Shown here: positions 32,680-42,275 of the stretch, one piece after another
Numbering within the stretch: position 1 is the first letter of the stretch
Layout of the letters: every line of letters starts with the position of its first letter
NCBI RefSeq assembly: GCF_041103235.1
Contig: NZ_JBGCUN010000004.1
Coordinates: forward strand, 45,845-109,844
Length of the DNA: 64,000 nucleotides
From: Yoonia sp. R2331
GTDB taxonomy: Bacteria; Pseudomonadota; Alphaproteobacteria; Rhodobacterales; Rhodobacteraceae
Direction of reading: 5' to 3'
The notes under the pieces: model-generated
Databases searched by the model: none
What the model was told of the DNA's origin: nothing
What the model saw: only the letters and a program-made list of their open reading frames with translations
Program-made: the position numbers and the translations under genes

Positions 32680-34822
32680 GAGCCGCACCTTCCAGACGTA
32701 TGGGGAATCGTGCCAGGACACGCGTTCCCCGCTCCATTCGAAGAATATCAAACTGGCCCGAAAGGCTTGATATTCGCGACTTCATATTTGTCAGCCCATT
32801 TCCCGATTTGACCGCATCCTGTTCGAATCCAATGCCGTCATCTTCAATCTCCGTCACAACCTGATCACCTTGAAGCGAAAAGGATATGCTAAACTGGCTT
32901 GCCCGCGAATGTGTGATCACATTGCTCACGGCTTCACGGATAAGAGAACGAAGAGAGTAGGTTTGCAGAGGTTCCAGTGGCAACTTCAGACTCCTATCCA
33001 AATTCCAGTTGAGCTTGATTCCGACGTTGTTCAGCCGCTCTGCTGTTTCGGCCCTCAGGTCCGCGAGAGCATCCTCGGCAGAATGGCCATAGGCCGAGAT
33101 ATTGTTGATAACATCACGAAGATCACCGAGCGTTTCGCGAAGAATTTCATCCTTGTTTCGCGTGGACTCATTGTGCAGGGCGCGCAGAAGTTGCGCGCCA
33201 ATATTATCGTGCAAGTCTCTTGATATCCGCGCACGTTCCTCTGTTGCGCCCTTTTGGTATGCGTGGTGGCGTTCCAAAGCGTGAGACAAGAAAGCAAAAA
33301 GCTCGCGCGCCAGCTTTTGATCTTTGGGCGAGAAAAGCCTGCGACCGGAATGCGCAAAGTCCGCTCTGATCGCAGGCAAAGTCTGCAGCGCAGGGAACAC
33401 CAGCGTCTTGCCTTCTTCAGTGATTTTCGGCGCATGTTCTTCTATTGTCTTGTCTACCTGCAAATTCAGCGGACGAAATGTGTTCTTGAGCAAACCGAGC
33501 CACGCCGTTTCCTGTACTTTGGCTTCAGATGTAAGCGCAATATCGACAACTTCGCGAAACAGGATCTCGCGATCGACTTCCCATCTCCAATCAAGTTTAC
33601 GGGCGAAGTAGTCGCGTGTCGGCAAGTAGGCGAGCGCGATCAAAAGTAGCGAGACAGAAAATGCAGGTGCGCGCTCGAAGGACACAAACACGACGAGAGC
33701 GGCGTCGATCAGCAAAAGCAGAAGCACGCCACTGAAGTAAAACAGGATCGAGAAAGCCCAACTTCCAAGTTCAAACAATCGATAGCGCGCGACTCCGATT
33801 GCAACACCGATGAATAGCAATAGAAACAGGACGAAGGCATAGCCTTGCGAAATCTCTGGCGTGATGCCCATAACCTGGGGGGCAATGACCACACCTACGA
33901 ACATACCGGCGCCAATCGCGACAGAAAGCGCGAAGCAGGCCAAAGCGGCCTTGGCGACCGGGTCGTCCTTGGCACGCCTGTATTGAATGGTGGCCACGGC
34001 AAAGAAGGCCGCCAGCATCAAGAGGCCAGGCAGGTGGAAACCCGTCGGCGGACCTTCAAAAATGATCTGCGCTGTGTCGGCAACCCACCAAGAACCGATA
34101 ACTAAGGGGATCGCCCAAACCGCGTAGAGCGGCGCGATACGGTAAGGATAGACAAAAAATACCATCAGCGTGCAAACGCCAAATGTCTGTGCGCCCAGAT
34201 GATCAACCGCCGACAACCAACGAAACAAACTGCCATTCATCGCGAGTTCTCGGGTGCTGTATATCGCTGCCGGAAACACCATTACCAAGATTCCAAAACC
34301 GGCAACGAACAAAAGGCGGGCACTGAATTCGTCGCGTTTCAAACTCCAAACCCAACTGCCTATGAACGCGCTCGCAAAGCCAGTCACGATCTGAATCCAG
34401 AATACAGTGGGTAAGCTCGAAACGGGTCGGGTTGTTCTTGGCACTAAGGCTTGGGTCCCAGCCTCCCCTTCCAATACCAAATTGACGGTGCCGGAATTTA
34501 ACGCTTCAAACAGTTTTTGCTGTTTGACCATGAAGGCTTTGTAGTCTTCGTAGGTTTGAAACTGATCAGGCTCTTCAATCAAGTCAGACGGCACAAGTTC
34601 GATACCGTTGATTGCGATAAGGGAAGTGGCTGTACTGACTTCCGCAGCAGGGCCGTTCGCATCAACTTTTTCGACCCAGACCAAGCTTTGCTCTGGTATC
34701 GGGGCGAGTTTGATGCCCATCCAAGGCTGATTGATAGCAACGAGCAATGCCGCCATTGCCGCTAAGGCGCATACGATTGTTGCGGATGCCAAGACTAAAG
34801 CGGGTGATGAATTTGGAGTCAC
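32672..34822 (-). CDS. Membrane histidine kinase, HisKA_3 type
   Basis: The 716-residue sensor begins with a membrane helix and a periplasmic part with a PDZ-like pattern (VEKVDANGPAAEVSTATSLI, then NGIEL). At least seven further membrane helices (about residues 135-400) and a cytoplasmic part follow. The phosphoacceptor His is in ERARISRDLHDNIGAQLL and the ATPase motifs are IREAVSNVITHS, EDDGIGFE and GNGLTNMKSR. It phosphorylates the regulator encoded just downstream. The combination of a PDZ-like sensor and a 7TM region resembles other alphaproteobacterial kinases of unknown signal. A GTG start at 34822 is used; its ribosome-binding site (AGGGA) is modest. Confidence 0.9.
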   Translation of the reverse strand: MTPNSSPALVLASATIVCALAAMAALLVAINQPWMGIKLAPIPEQSLVWVEKVDANGPAAEVSTATSLIAINGIELVPSDLIEEPDQFQTYEDYKAFMVKQQKLFEALNSGTVNLVLEGEAGTQALVPRTTRPVSSLPTVFWIQIVTGFASAFIGSWVWSLKRDEFSARLLFVAGFGILVMVFPAAIYSTRELAMNGSLFRWLSAVDHLGAQTFGVCTLMVFFVYPYRIAPLYAVWAIPLVIGSWWVADTAQIIFEGPPTGFHLPGLLMLAAFFAVATIQYRRAKDDPVAKAALACFALSVAIGAGMFVGVVIAPQVMGITPEISQGYAFVLFLLLFIGVAIGVARYRLFELGSWAFSILFYFSGVLLLLLIDAALVVFVSFERAPAFSVSLLLIALAYLPTRDYFARKLDWRWEVDREILFREVVDIALTSEAKVQETAWLGLLKNTFRPLNLQVDKTIEEHAPKITEEGKTLVFPALQTLPAIRADFAHSGRRLFSPKDQKLARELFAFLSHALERHHAYQKGATEERARISRDLHDNIGAQLLRALHNESTRNKDEILRETLGDLRDVINNISAYGHSAEDALADLRAETAERLNNVGIKLNWNLDRSLKLPLEPLQTYSLRSLIREAVSNVITHSRASQFSISFSLQGDQVVTEIEDDGIGFEQDAVKSGNGLTNMKSRISSLSGQFDILRMERGTRVLARFPIRLEGAAHG

Positions 34823-35554
34823 GCAGTCGAGTCCCTAAAGTCAGCTCTATCTATCAGTATATGTAATTCGTTCATTAGCCTGAAATATGCTCACGCGCAG
34901 GTCGTTCGCACATCCCCTGAACAAGGGATTGTCAAACTGTTTAAGGTCTGTCTGTCGGGGTTTCGCGGTGTCGCCTTTGGTGCAAACTTTCTGAGAGTTT
35001 CTGCAACGTAAAAATCTCGAGTCGGAAGCACTCGGACTCCGCAAAACACTTGCACGCAAAAATTGGCCAGCTGGCGCTCAAGAATATATTTTTGGAACGA
35101 GCACCAGACAGGGCCGATCTTCCGTCAAGCGCAAAGAGACGACGGATCGCAATCATGATCCCAGCCTTTCACGTCAAGCCTTGCATCTCGCAATAAGCGA
35201 GGTCGGTCTTGAAGGCACTCTGCCTCCCACCAGTGAGGATCACTTAGAATTGATACGTCGTGTCGCCGCCGGTAACGATTGTTTGTGATCCAGTTCAAAT
35301 TCCATCGGCCATGGGCGCCGCCGCAGTGAATTCACACTTTGTCCGAGGCTGTGAGTTCGACCACTGCCCGATTTTGCGCTCGCCGCGAAAGTCCGGTTTG
35401 GTGAAGCTTCATTGCAGCGTAGGCCTATCCGATAGATGGCCGCAATGGGCCGTACTCTAGCGCGATCTTGGCTTGGCACCAGAATGCTGCATCAGCGCCG
35501 GTGACAGGATGTGAGTCCTAGCTCTCAAATGCTGCGCAATGGCCGAATGGCAGC
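34823..35554. repeat. Non-coding gap with degenerate intergenic repeat
   Basis: About 730 bases without a convincing gene. Around 35330-35460 the blocks TTTGTCCGAGGCTGTGAGTT, AAAGTCCGGTTTGGTGAAGC and ATGGCCGCAATGGGCCGTAC match the dispersed repeat. The right-hand part adjoins the end of the ABA4-like gene. Confidence 0.5.
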
Positions 35555-35992
35555 TTAGGCGGATATGGATGCCTTGATGGTTCGATTGCGAACCGCGCGG
35601 ACAACTTGAAAAGCAAGGAGCCCCGCAGGTCCAAAAAGAAAGATCACTGGCAAGCACGGAGCAACAAGCCAGAAGCTTACGCCTTCTGCGCGAGCGGTGC
35701 GACAGACCCATGCGCCGATAAAGAGATCAAATGCGAGAAAGTGAATCCAACCGGCGAGTGCGGCTTGCTCATTTGAGAACAGCACCATGACATCAGCCAG
35801 CGTTCCGAAGCCGCCGGCACTGTCAGACGACGGTGTGATGAGCAGGGTCACGTAGCCCAAGGACAGGATGATTGGCAGGACCAATCCTGCGATCCAGTCC
35901 GCCCATTTTGGTATGAGCGGTGAGAACAGCAGGCATAGCCAGCCGAACATTGCAATAAGACCGGCGATTGAGAATAGAGTTTCGAAGTCCAT
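35555..35992 (-). CDS. ABA4-like (DUF4281) membrane protein
   Basis: The 145-residue integral membrane protein has four hydrophobic helices and the family blocks GGFGTLADVMVLFSNEQAAL, GWIHFLAFDLFIGAWVCR and FLFGPAGLLAFQVVRA. ABA4 is needed for neoxanthin formation in plants; bacterial members are uncharacterised but sometimes accompany carotenoid or lipid genes. The ATG at 35992 starts just before the first helix. It is divergent from a MarR regulator 88 bases away, which probably controls it. Confidence 0.85.
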   Translation of the reverse strand: MDFETLFSIAGLIAMFGWLCLLFSPLIPKWADWIAGLVLPIILSLGYVTLLITPSSDSAGGFGTLADVMVLFSNEQAALAGWIHFLAFDLFIGAWVCRTARAEGVSFWLVAPCLPVIFLFGPAGLLAFQVVRAVRNRTIKASISA

Positions 35993-36080
35993 GGCAAGTG
36001 TTTCCCTTAATGTGACCAGGTCGTGTACTACAAGTTGCAATATGCTTGCATCTGCAAGCGAGTCGCAATAGATATGTCAC

Positions 36081-36527
36081 ATGACTGATTTATACACAAC
36101 CAACGCACTACGCCTGCTTCAGGTCGCCGACGACTTCCGGGCCGGGCTAACTGGCGAATTCTCGGCTGTTCACGGAATATCCGTAAACGAGTTTTTCCTA
36201 CTGCTTCATCTTGAGCGCTCAGCGGCCAACAGGCTGCCCCGAGTCGATTTGGCGCGACGGATGCATGTCAGTGCGTCCACAATCACGCGAATGGCAGCGC
36301 CTATGGAAAAAGTTGGCCTTGTTGACCGAGAGGTCGATGAGCGCGATGCACGACTGGTCTTCGTTGTGGCAACGGATGCAGGGCGCGCAAAATTGTCCGA
36401 AGCGCTTTCCACGTTCTCGAAGCGAGCAGGATATCTTTTCGACGACCGTTGTGATGATGAAGAAATGGATCGCTTCGCATCGATATTGCGGCGGTTGATA
36501 GCGGGAACAGGCGACACGTTGGCGTAA
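36081..36527 (+). CDS. MarR-family transcriptional regulator
   Basis: The 148-residue protein has the MarR winged helix: VDLARRMHVSASTITRM as recognition region, GLVDREVDERDARLVFV as the wing with the conserved D-x-R, and flanking dimerisation helices. MarR proteins are small-ligand-responsive repressors. The gene is divergent from the ABA4-like gene, and the 88-base gap is the likely operator. The ligand is unknown. Confidence 0.9.
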   Translation: MTDLYTTNALRLLQVADDFRAGLTGEFSAVHGISVNEFFLLLHLERSAANRLPRVDLARRMHVSASTITRMAAPMEKVGLVDREVDERDARLVFVVATDAGRAKLSEALSTFSKRAGYLFDDRCDDEEMDRFASILRRLIAGTGDTLA

Positions 36528-37010
36528 AATGACCGCGTCGCGATAAACCTGTAGCAGAAATTCATATCTTTAAGACGAAAGGCAGCTTCGACCGCGATGT
36601 GTGAGTTCGAGCTAGCTCCGATTTCGCTACTGCAGCGAATGGCCGGAATGCGGGCTGCAATCGCAGCATCTCGACCGGTCGGCGAATGGCAGGAATGGGC
36701 CGCTAGTGACAAGGTTCGATGCCACGAGGTGGCAAATGCTGCGTTGCATCTGAGGTCGGCTCTGAGCCCAAAGCGGAAACCTTAAAACCCTGATGCATGC
36801 GCTCGCAAAGTGAGAAACTCGGCATGAGCGAGGGATTTAGCGCCATCGTGCAGAGAAGAAACAGGCCATTCATGCCAGGCGCAGCATAGAACGTGACTTG
36901 AATTTTCAGGACGCGACGCAAATCAGGCGACCACGGGAAAGGTTTTCGGGCAACGAAAAGGGCTAATTGAGCCGTGTCACAACGTTTAGCAAGGTGGTGC
37001 TGCCGTCCGC
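36528..37010. repeat. Non-coding gap with degenerate intergenic repeat
   Basis: About 480 bases. The blocks CGATGTGTGAGTTCGAGC, CTGCAGCGAATGGCCGGAAT, GCGGGCTGCAATCGCAGCAT and GGCAGGAATGGGCCG lie between 36594 and 36702. An inverted copy of the TTCCGCTTTGGGCTC core is near 36765-36782. No gene is supported. Confidence 0.5.
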
Positions 37011-37871
37011 TCAGTTCCACGAAAAGACAATGTTTGACGTCAAACTCTCCCCATTCACTAACTCTACTAATCCTAACTGCCCTTCCTTGTGGAAACTGTT
37101 GATGGCATGCGACACTGGCTCAAAGCAAAAGAAATTGGCCGTCTCGTCGGGCGAAAAAACAACTGCATATTTCATGATTTGATCGGAATAAATGGCGCAA
37201 GACACTCCGCAGTCTGACTGGCAGATCCGTGCAGCACCCCGCCAACCAGAGTAGCAGTTATTGATCCATGTCTTGGGAAGGTTGCGTGGGTGCTCAAAGC
37301 TCCATTCGGAGTTATCCGGCAATTGCAGCAGTTTGGATGGCAGATGAAACTTATCCTCTAACCAGACTGCTTGTGCTGAAAAAGAAAGCTGGGTTTCGCA
37401 ATCCCGAGGAAACCACGGATGGAGGCCGCACCCGAATGGCATCGGGTCCTTTCCGCGATTTGTTACTGTGAGCTTTACGTCAAGTTTGTTGGGCGTCAGG
37501 TCAAAGGCTTGCTGTGCTTCGTAAGTCCATGGACCGAAATTGCCGTCGGGCAAAGTCATTGAAGCTGAGGTTCCAGTTTTTGTGATTTGCCAAGGTCGCT
37601 GAAAAGCGTTCCCATGAATAGGAAACCGTTCGCCTTCGAGATTTGATGCGAGAGGATAAAAGGTATCGCGCCATGTGAACCCGCCACCGGAAATACGGTT
37701 GGAAAACGGGATCAGGACGTTGCAGGCCAGTGAAAACGGATCGGTTTCGTCACCCGACCAAGGCCGCAAAACTGGTTTTCCGCCAACGTCGAGCCGGGCG
37801 ATCCCACCTCCCATTGAGGGTGCTAAAACGAGGCTGGCATCACCGGCAGTAAGGTCTGTGAGTTCCACCAT
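37011..37871 (-). CDS. Aldose 1-epimerase (mutarotase)-like protein
   Basis: The 286-residue cytoplasmic protein follows the galactose-mutarotase-like fold: NVLIPFSNRISGG contains the conserved Asn-Arg pair and FPIHGNAFQRPW the first catalytic His. FGCGLHPWFPR carries the second His. It would interconvert anomers of the sugar used by this operon. It is the last gene, 58 bases after the GntR-type regulator. Close relatives are annotated only as mutarotase-like, so the exact sugar is unknown. Confidence 0.85.
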   Translation of the reverse strand: MVELTDLTAGDASLVLAPSMGGGIARLDVGGKPVLRPWSGDETDPFSLACNVLIPFSNRISGGGFTWRDTFYPLASNLEGERFPIHGNAFQRPWQITKTGTSASMTLPDGNFGPWTYEAQQAFDLTPNKLDVKLTVTNRGKDPMPFGCGLHPWFPRDCETQLSFSAQAVWLEDKFHLPSKLLQLPDNSEWSFEHPRNLPKTWINNCYSGWRGAARICQSDCGVSCAIYSDQIMKYAVVFSPDETANFFCFEPVSHAINSFHKEGQLGLVELVNGESLTSNIVFSWN

Positions 37872-37929
37872 GCTGTGTCAGCTTGAAGGCGCACTGATCG
37901 GCACGTCCCTTAAGGCCCCGATGCCGCAA

Positions 37930-38649
37930 TTAGGCGTGTTGCGAGACATCTTGAAGGCCAAGATCGGTCACAGATTTTTTCAGAAGTTCAAACATCTGTT
38001 CGCGGGCTTTCGCGTCATCCTGAAGCCTGATGGCTTGCAAGACAGCACCGTGCAAATCCAAAGTATTGTCGTAACTGGCCGTTGCCTGGTCCGAGATTTC
38101 AAAAGACGCGCGCAAGGCGGTGCCGATGATTGCCCCGAAGTTTTGCAGCACATGGTTTTGAGAGGCGGCAAGAATTCCCACATGAAACGCGAGGTCGGCG
38201 TCGATCCGATCGTCCTTGGCGACGGCCGACTTCATGGCAAGGAACGCCCGTTCAATTTCAGCGACCTGTGCGGCCGTTGCCCGTTGCGCAGCCAGGCGCG
38301 CGGCCTCTGGTTCAAAGATCAACCGGGCCTCGCCGACTTGCTGCAGAAAGTCCGCCTGGATATCGGTATTGTCCATCCAGGATAAAACGTCCGAGTCGAG
38401 CAGGTTCCACAAGCTGCGGTCATTCACCATTGTGCCAAGCCGTTTGCGCGAAACCACAAAGCCTTTTGCAGCCAGCGTTCTTAATCCTTCGCGCAGCGCC
38501 GTCCGCGATACCTGATAGCGTTCGATCAGATCGGCCTCGACAGGCAACCTGTGTCCTACAGCGTATTCGCCGGTCAGGATCTTTCCCGCAATTTCGCGTG
38601 TCAGGCGCGCGTGCTTGGGCTGCTTGTCTTGATCTTTCAACAGATACAC
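37930..38649 (-). CDS. GntR-family (FadR subfamily) transcriptional regulator
   Basis: N-terminal winged helix (ARLTREIAGKILTGEYAVGH, PVEADLIERYQVSRTALREG) and C-terminal all-helical FCD effector domain (about 90-225; QVGEARLIFEPEAARLAA, DLAFHVGILAAS). FadR-type members in sugar-acid operons usually respond to the acid or its metabolite and repress the operon. The start is uncertain: GTG at 38649 is reported, and TTG at 38640 has the better ribosome-binding site (GGAAAGG). A further ATG at 38742 would overlap the permease gene. Confidence 0.88.
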   Translation of the reverse strand: MYLLKDQDKQPKHARLTREIAGKILTGEYAVGHRLPVEADLIERYQVSRTALREGLRTLAAKGFVVSRKRLGTMVNDRSLWNLLDSDVLSWMDNTDIQADFLQQVGEARLIFEPEAARLAAQRATAAQVAEIERAFLAMKSAVAKDDRIDADLAFHVGILAASQNHVLQNFGAIIGTALRASFEISDQATASYDNTLDLHGAVLQAIRLQDDAKAREQMFELLKKSVTDLGLQDVSQHA

Positions 38650-38701
38650 CTTTCCGTCTGCGCGATGGCCTTCAATGGCAGGCCATCGCGCAAAGTGTAT
38701 A

Positions 38702-39700
38702 TCAGTTCCGGTTCTGTTGGTACTCTGCAAAGATGACCGCAAGGATCAGCAAAGAGCCTTTGGCAAGCAGTTGATAGAACGTCGGGACCGACGTCAGGAT
38801 CATGCCGTTGTTGAGGATCCCGATGATGGCAACGCCAAGCAACGCACCGACCACAGTGCCTTTTCCGCCTTGCATCGCGCACCCCCCAAGAAACGCGGCG
38901 GTGATCGCTTCAAGTTCAAGGCCTTGCGAACCCGAAACCGGTTGCCCGGACCCTGTGCGTGCGGCCAGCAGAATGCCACCGATCCCGGCCACAGCGCCGC
39001 TCATCACATAAGTCCCCACGCGGTAGCGGTTTAGCTTGATGCCAGCGAACTTGGCGACGATCGGGTTGCCGCCGATGGCATAGAAATTCCGCCCGACAAT
39101 CGATTTGGCAAGGAAGATTTGGAACACAACTGCCGTGCCAATCAAGATCCAGATCGGAAAGGGAATGCCCAGAAAGCGCCCGATCCCGATCAGGCGAAAG
39201 CTGTCGTTGAAGATCGAGATCGACTGCCCGTTCGAGATAATGAACGCAATGCCGCGAAAAATGGCCATGGTGCCAAGTGTCACAATGACGGCGTTCACCC
39301 TGCCGTAAGTGATAATCACACCATTTACCAACCCGGCCAAAGCGCCAACCATCAGACCCGCCGCGATGCCAAAACCTGCCATGTCAGTCGCCTGAATGGC
39401 AGAGGCGACCGCGACCGTCGACAACCCCACAATAGAGCCCACCGAGATATCAAGTCCGCCAGAAACGATCACAGCCGTTTGCGAAATCGCAAGCACCCCC
39501 AGAATGGCAATGCCCATACCCATGTTCAAAAGGTTGCGCGTTGAGAAAAACACATCTCCCCGCAATGATCCAAAGACCGCAACCAGGACCAAAAGCGCAA
39601 GGATAAGGCTGACGTTATGGATACCGATGCGCCCGACGGTTGCTTCATAGAACGTCTGGCTGGCCTTGGCGCTGCTTGTATTCAAAGTCTCATTTGACAT
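38702..39700 (-). CDS. Sugar ABC transporter permease (RbsC/AraH-like)
   Basis: The 332-residue inner-membrane permease contains eight or more hydrophobic helices and the family blocks SGGLDISVGSIVGLS, GRVNAVIVTLGTMAIFRGIA, AIGGNPIVAKFAGI and GKGTVVGALLGVAIIGILNNG. It pairs with the ATPase encoded 14 bases upstream and with the periplasmic binding protein of the same operon. It imports a monosaccharide. Confidence 0.92.
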   Translation of the reverse strand: MSNETLNTSSAKASQTFYEATVGRIGIHNVSLILALLVLVAVFGSLRGDVFFSTRNLLNMGMGIAILGVLAISQTAVIVSGGLDISVGSIVGLSTVAVASAIQATDMAGFGIAAGLMVGALAGLVNGVIITYGRVNAVIVTLGTMAIFRGIAFIISNGQSISIFNDSFRLIGIGRFLGIPFPIWILIGTAVVFQIFLAKSIVGRNFYAIGGNPIVAKFAGIKLNRYRVGTYVMSGAVAGIGGILLAARTGSGQPVSGSQGLELEAITAAFLGGCAMQGGKGTVVGALLGVAIIGILNNGMILTSVPTFYQLLAKGSLLILAVIFAEYQQNRN

Positions 39701-39714
39701 GTTTGGTCCCTCGC

Positions 39715-41217
39715 TTAGGCTGCTGACGCTGCGTTGTGCATCGCGTATTTTAGGATTTCGTCTTCGGTGATCTTGTCACCTTTAAGTTCCGCCTGAATGC
39801 GGCCCTCGGCCATGACCAATGTGCGGTCTGCAAGCCCGATCAGTTCCGGCATTTCAGAAGAGATCAGCAAGATGGCGATGCCGCGCGCGGCCAGATCGTC
39901 GATCAGTTTGTAGATTTCCGACTTCGCCCCGACATCAATGCCGCGCGTCGGTTCGTCCAGGATCAGCAGCTTAGGCGAGCGGGCAAGCCACCGGGCAAGC
40001 ACGACCTTTTGCTGGTTGCCTCCTGACAAATTCGACACCAGCGTATCCAGACTTGGGGCCTTGATTTGCATGGTGCTGGCAGCCTCGCCAACAATGGCCG
40101 AGGCCTTTGCCCGATTGAACAAACCATAGCTGGAGACAAGGTCGGGGATCACCATCGATGCGTTTTCCAGGATGGACCGCATCAGAAGCAACGCTTCGTG
40201 CTTGCGGTCTTCTGGGGCGAACCCGATCCCGGCCTGAATGGCGGCGGTGGTATTTCCGGCAGGTAGGGTCTTGCCCCCCATTTCGACCCGGCCTTCGGTT
40301 ATGCGATCAAAGCCGAAAATCGCTTTGGCAAGTTCCGAACGCCCGGCGCCCATCAATCCGCCCAAGCCGACAACTTCGCCCGCGTAAATGTCGAGATTGA
40401 TGTCTTGCACAGCGTCAGAGCTGAGGTTTTCAACCCGCAAGATCAGGTCCGTGCGCACTTTGGATGTGCGATGGAACAGGGTGTTTAATTCGCGACCAAC
40501 CATCTTTTGGGCAATAGTGTCGGCTGTTTCTTCATCAATGGATGTGGTGGACACGATGCGCCCGTCGCGCAGAACGGAAACCTGATCCGCCAGGTCAATC
40601 ACCTCGTTCAAACGGTGCGAAATATAGATCACCGCTGTGCCTTCATCACGCAGGCGACGGACGATCCGGAACAGGCGCCGCGCTTCGTCATCTGTCAGAG
40701 ATGACGTGGGCTCGTCAAAGGCGATTAAGCGTCCGCCTGCACGAACCGCACGAATGATTTCTATCATCTGACGTTGTGCAGGGCCCAGCCGATCGCATTT
40801 CTGATCGGGGCGGAGTTCGTTTTCCATGCCGAAGTCGGACAGCAACGCGCGGGTCTTGTGATGCAAGGCAGAGCGATCCAGAAAATAGCCAGCCTTACGC
40901 GGCATTTCCCCGATAAAGATGTTCTCGGCGACGGTCATGTCGGGGACAATTTCGGGTTCTTGATGGATGACGCGAATGCCGACGCCGTGCGCTTCGCGGG
41001 ACTCCGAGAATTTGGTATTTTGGCCGTCCACCACAACCGCGCCGGTGTCCGGAGGGAAGACCCCTTCGAGAATCCGCATCAGGGTTGATTTTCCTGCGCC
41101 GTTTTCCCCTACCAGTGCAAGCACTTCGGCTGGACGAAAGGTCAAATTCACATCCTCCAATGCTTGGACAACACCAAAGCGTTTGGAGATTCCTGTCATT
41201 TCAATCGTGTTTTTCAT
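39715..41217 (-). CDS. Sugar ABC transporter ATP-binding protein (RbsA/AraG-like)
   Basis: The 500-residue protein consists of two fused ATPase domains. The first has Walker A VGENGAGKSTLMRI, signature LGPAQRQMIEII and Walker B LIAFDEPTSSL. The second has the usual degenerate Walker A GLMGAGRSELAKA, with LSGGNQQKVVLARWLA as signature and LLILDEPTRGIDVG. This tandem architecture is specific for monosaccharide importers of the CUT2 group. The ATG at 41217 is 61 bases after the binding-protein gene. Confidence 0.93.
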   Translation of the reverse strand: MKNTIEMTGISKRFGVVQALEDVNLTFRPAEVLALVGENGAGKSTLMRILEGVFPPDTGAVVVDGQNTKFSESREAHGVGIRVIHQEPEIVPDMTVAENIFIGEMPRKAGYFLDRSALHHKTRALLSDFGMENELRPDQKCDRLGPAQRQMIEIIRAVRAGGRLIAFDEPTSSLTDDEARRLFRIVRRLRDEGTAVIYISHRLNEVIDLADQVSVLRDGRIVSTTSIDEETADTIAQKMVGRELNTLFHRTSKVRTDLILRVENLSSDAVQDINLDIYAGEVVGLGGLMGAGRSELAKAIFGFDRITEGRVEMGGKTLPAGNTTAAIQAGIGFAPEDRKHEALLLMRSILENASMVIPDLVSSYGLFNRAKASAIVGEAASTMQIKAPSLDTLVSNLSGGNQQKVVLARWLARSPKLLILDEPTRGIDVGAKSEIYKLIDDLAARGIAILLISSEMPELIGLADRTLVMAEGRIQAELKGDKITEDEILKYAMHNAASAA

Positions 41218-41278
41218 GATGCACCCCTCCCTTGGCAGTCCGGCAACCAGCACAAGGCCGGCTGCCGATCATGCCCGA
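41218..41278 (-). promoter_or_regulatory. Intergenic hairpin after the binding-protein gene
   Basis: GGCAGTCCGG and CCGGCTGCC can pair with one bulge around a 14-base loop. Hairpins at this position typically protect the upstream mRNA or attenuate transcription, so that the binding protein is made in excess. Confidence 0.5.
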
Positions 41279-42253
41279 TTAGTTGCACAAGGTGCCTTGG
41301 TAATCCGCGAAGTTCTCGAGGTTCACCAGTTCGGGCTGGGAGAAAGTGTTTTCCGGCATTTCGGTCCCGTTCTTGATGGCGTCAATCAGCAGGTTCACGG
41401 CATCCTTGCCGTGGTTTGCAGCGTTGAACCACATGGTGCCGCGGAACGTGGACTCGCGACCGTTCCCGAAAGCATCACAGGCGCGGCTGCCATCGATACC
41501 GATGCCGATCCCCTGATCGGCACTGTAGCCAGAGTTTTCCAGTGCCCGTGCGGCACCCAGAACCCCGTCATCATTGCAGGAATAGAAGATCCAGTTTTGC
41601 ACCTGCGGATTGGCGGTCAGTGTCGTTGTCATGACGTCGATGGCGTTCACCATCGTGTTGTCATAGGCGACCCGTACAACCTGATCTGCCGTGATATCCG
41701 AAACAGCCGCGAGAAAGCCGTCCTCGGCCCCTTGGTTGCGCTGCATACAGGTGTCGGCCTTGCGGTCCTCGATCGACGCAAGCATGACGCTGTCCGCACT
41801 CCAGCCCGAAGCCTCGTATTGTTGCGCCAGTTCCGCGCCGACAGCCAATCCGATGTTGTAGGAATCAAGGCCCACAAACGGCACTTTGGTGCCGTCCTGA
41901 TGGTAAATGTCGTCATCAACGGCGACCAATTTGATCCCCGCTTCTGCGGCGCGGGCGGCGACAACCGGGCCAATGCCGCGATCCGGCACGACGATCGCGA
42001 TGCCGTCAACGCCGTCACCGATCATGGTGTCGAGGGCTGTGATGGCCAGGTCTGCGTTGAACTGGACGTCCTGCACAGTAAAACTGGCACCTGCCGCTTC
42101 TGCCGCAGCCTTTGCACCTTCAACCTCGGCCACGAACCACGGGTGGTCGCCCATCTTGTTGATATATCCGATACGGATGTCTTCTGCGGATGCCGTTCCC
42201 GCAGTCCCCATTGCAAGAGCGAGCGCCGTTGCCGTTTTGATCATGTTTTTCAT
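41279..42253 (-). CDS. Periplasmic sugar-binding protein (AraF-like)
   Basis: The 324-residue protein begins MKNMIKTATALALAMGTAGT with a signal peptide cleaved near ASA. The periplasmic-binding fold (type 1) follows L-arabinose-binding protein: KLVAVDDDIYHQDGTKVPFV, QNWIFYSCNDDGVLGAARAL and GIGIGIDGSRACDAF. AraF binds L-arabinose, D-galactose and D-fucose, which fits a galactonate-type downstream pathway. A strong ribosome-binding site (GAGGAGGAACGAC) precedes the ATG. Confidence 0.9.
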   Translation of the reverse strand: MKNMIKTATALALAMGTAGTASAEDIRIGYINKMGDHPWFVAEVEGAKAAAEAAGASFTVQDVQFNADLAITALDTMIGDGVDGIAIVVPDRGIGPVVAARAAEAGIKLVAVDDDIYHQDGTKVPFVGLDSYNIGLAVGAELAQQYEASGWSADSVMLASIEDRKADTCMQRNQGAEDGFLAAVSDITADQVVRVAYDNTMVNAIDVMTTTLTANPQVQNWIFYSCNDDGVLGAARALENSGYSADQGIGIGIDGSRACDAFGNGRESTFRGTMWFNAANHGKDAVNLLIDAIKNGTEMPENTFSQPELVNLENFADYQGTLCN

Positions 42254-42275
42254 GTCGTTCCTCCTCTGATTGACA

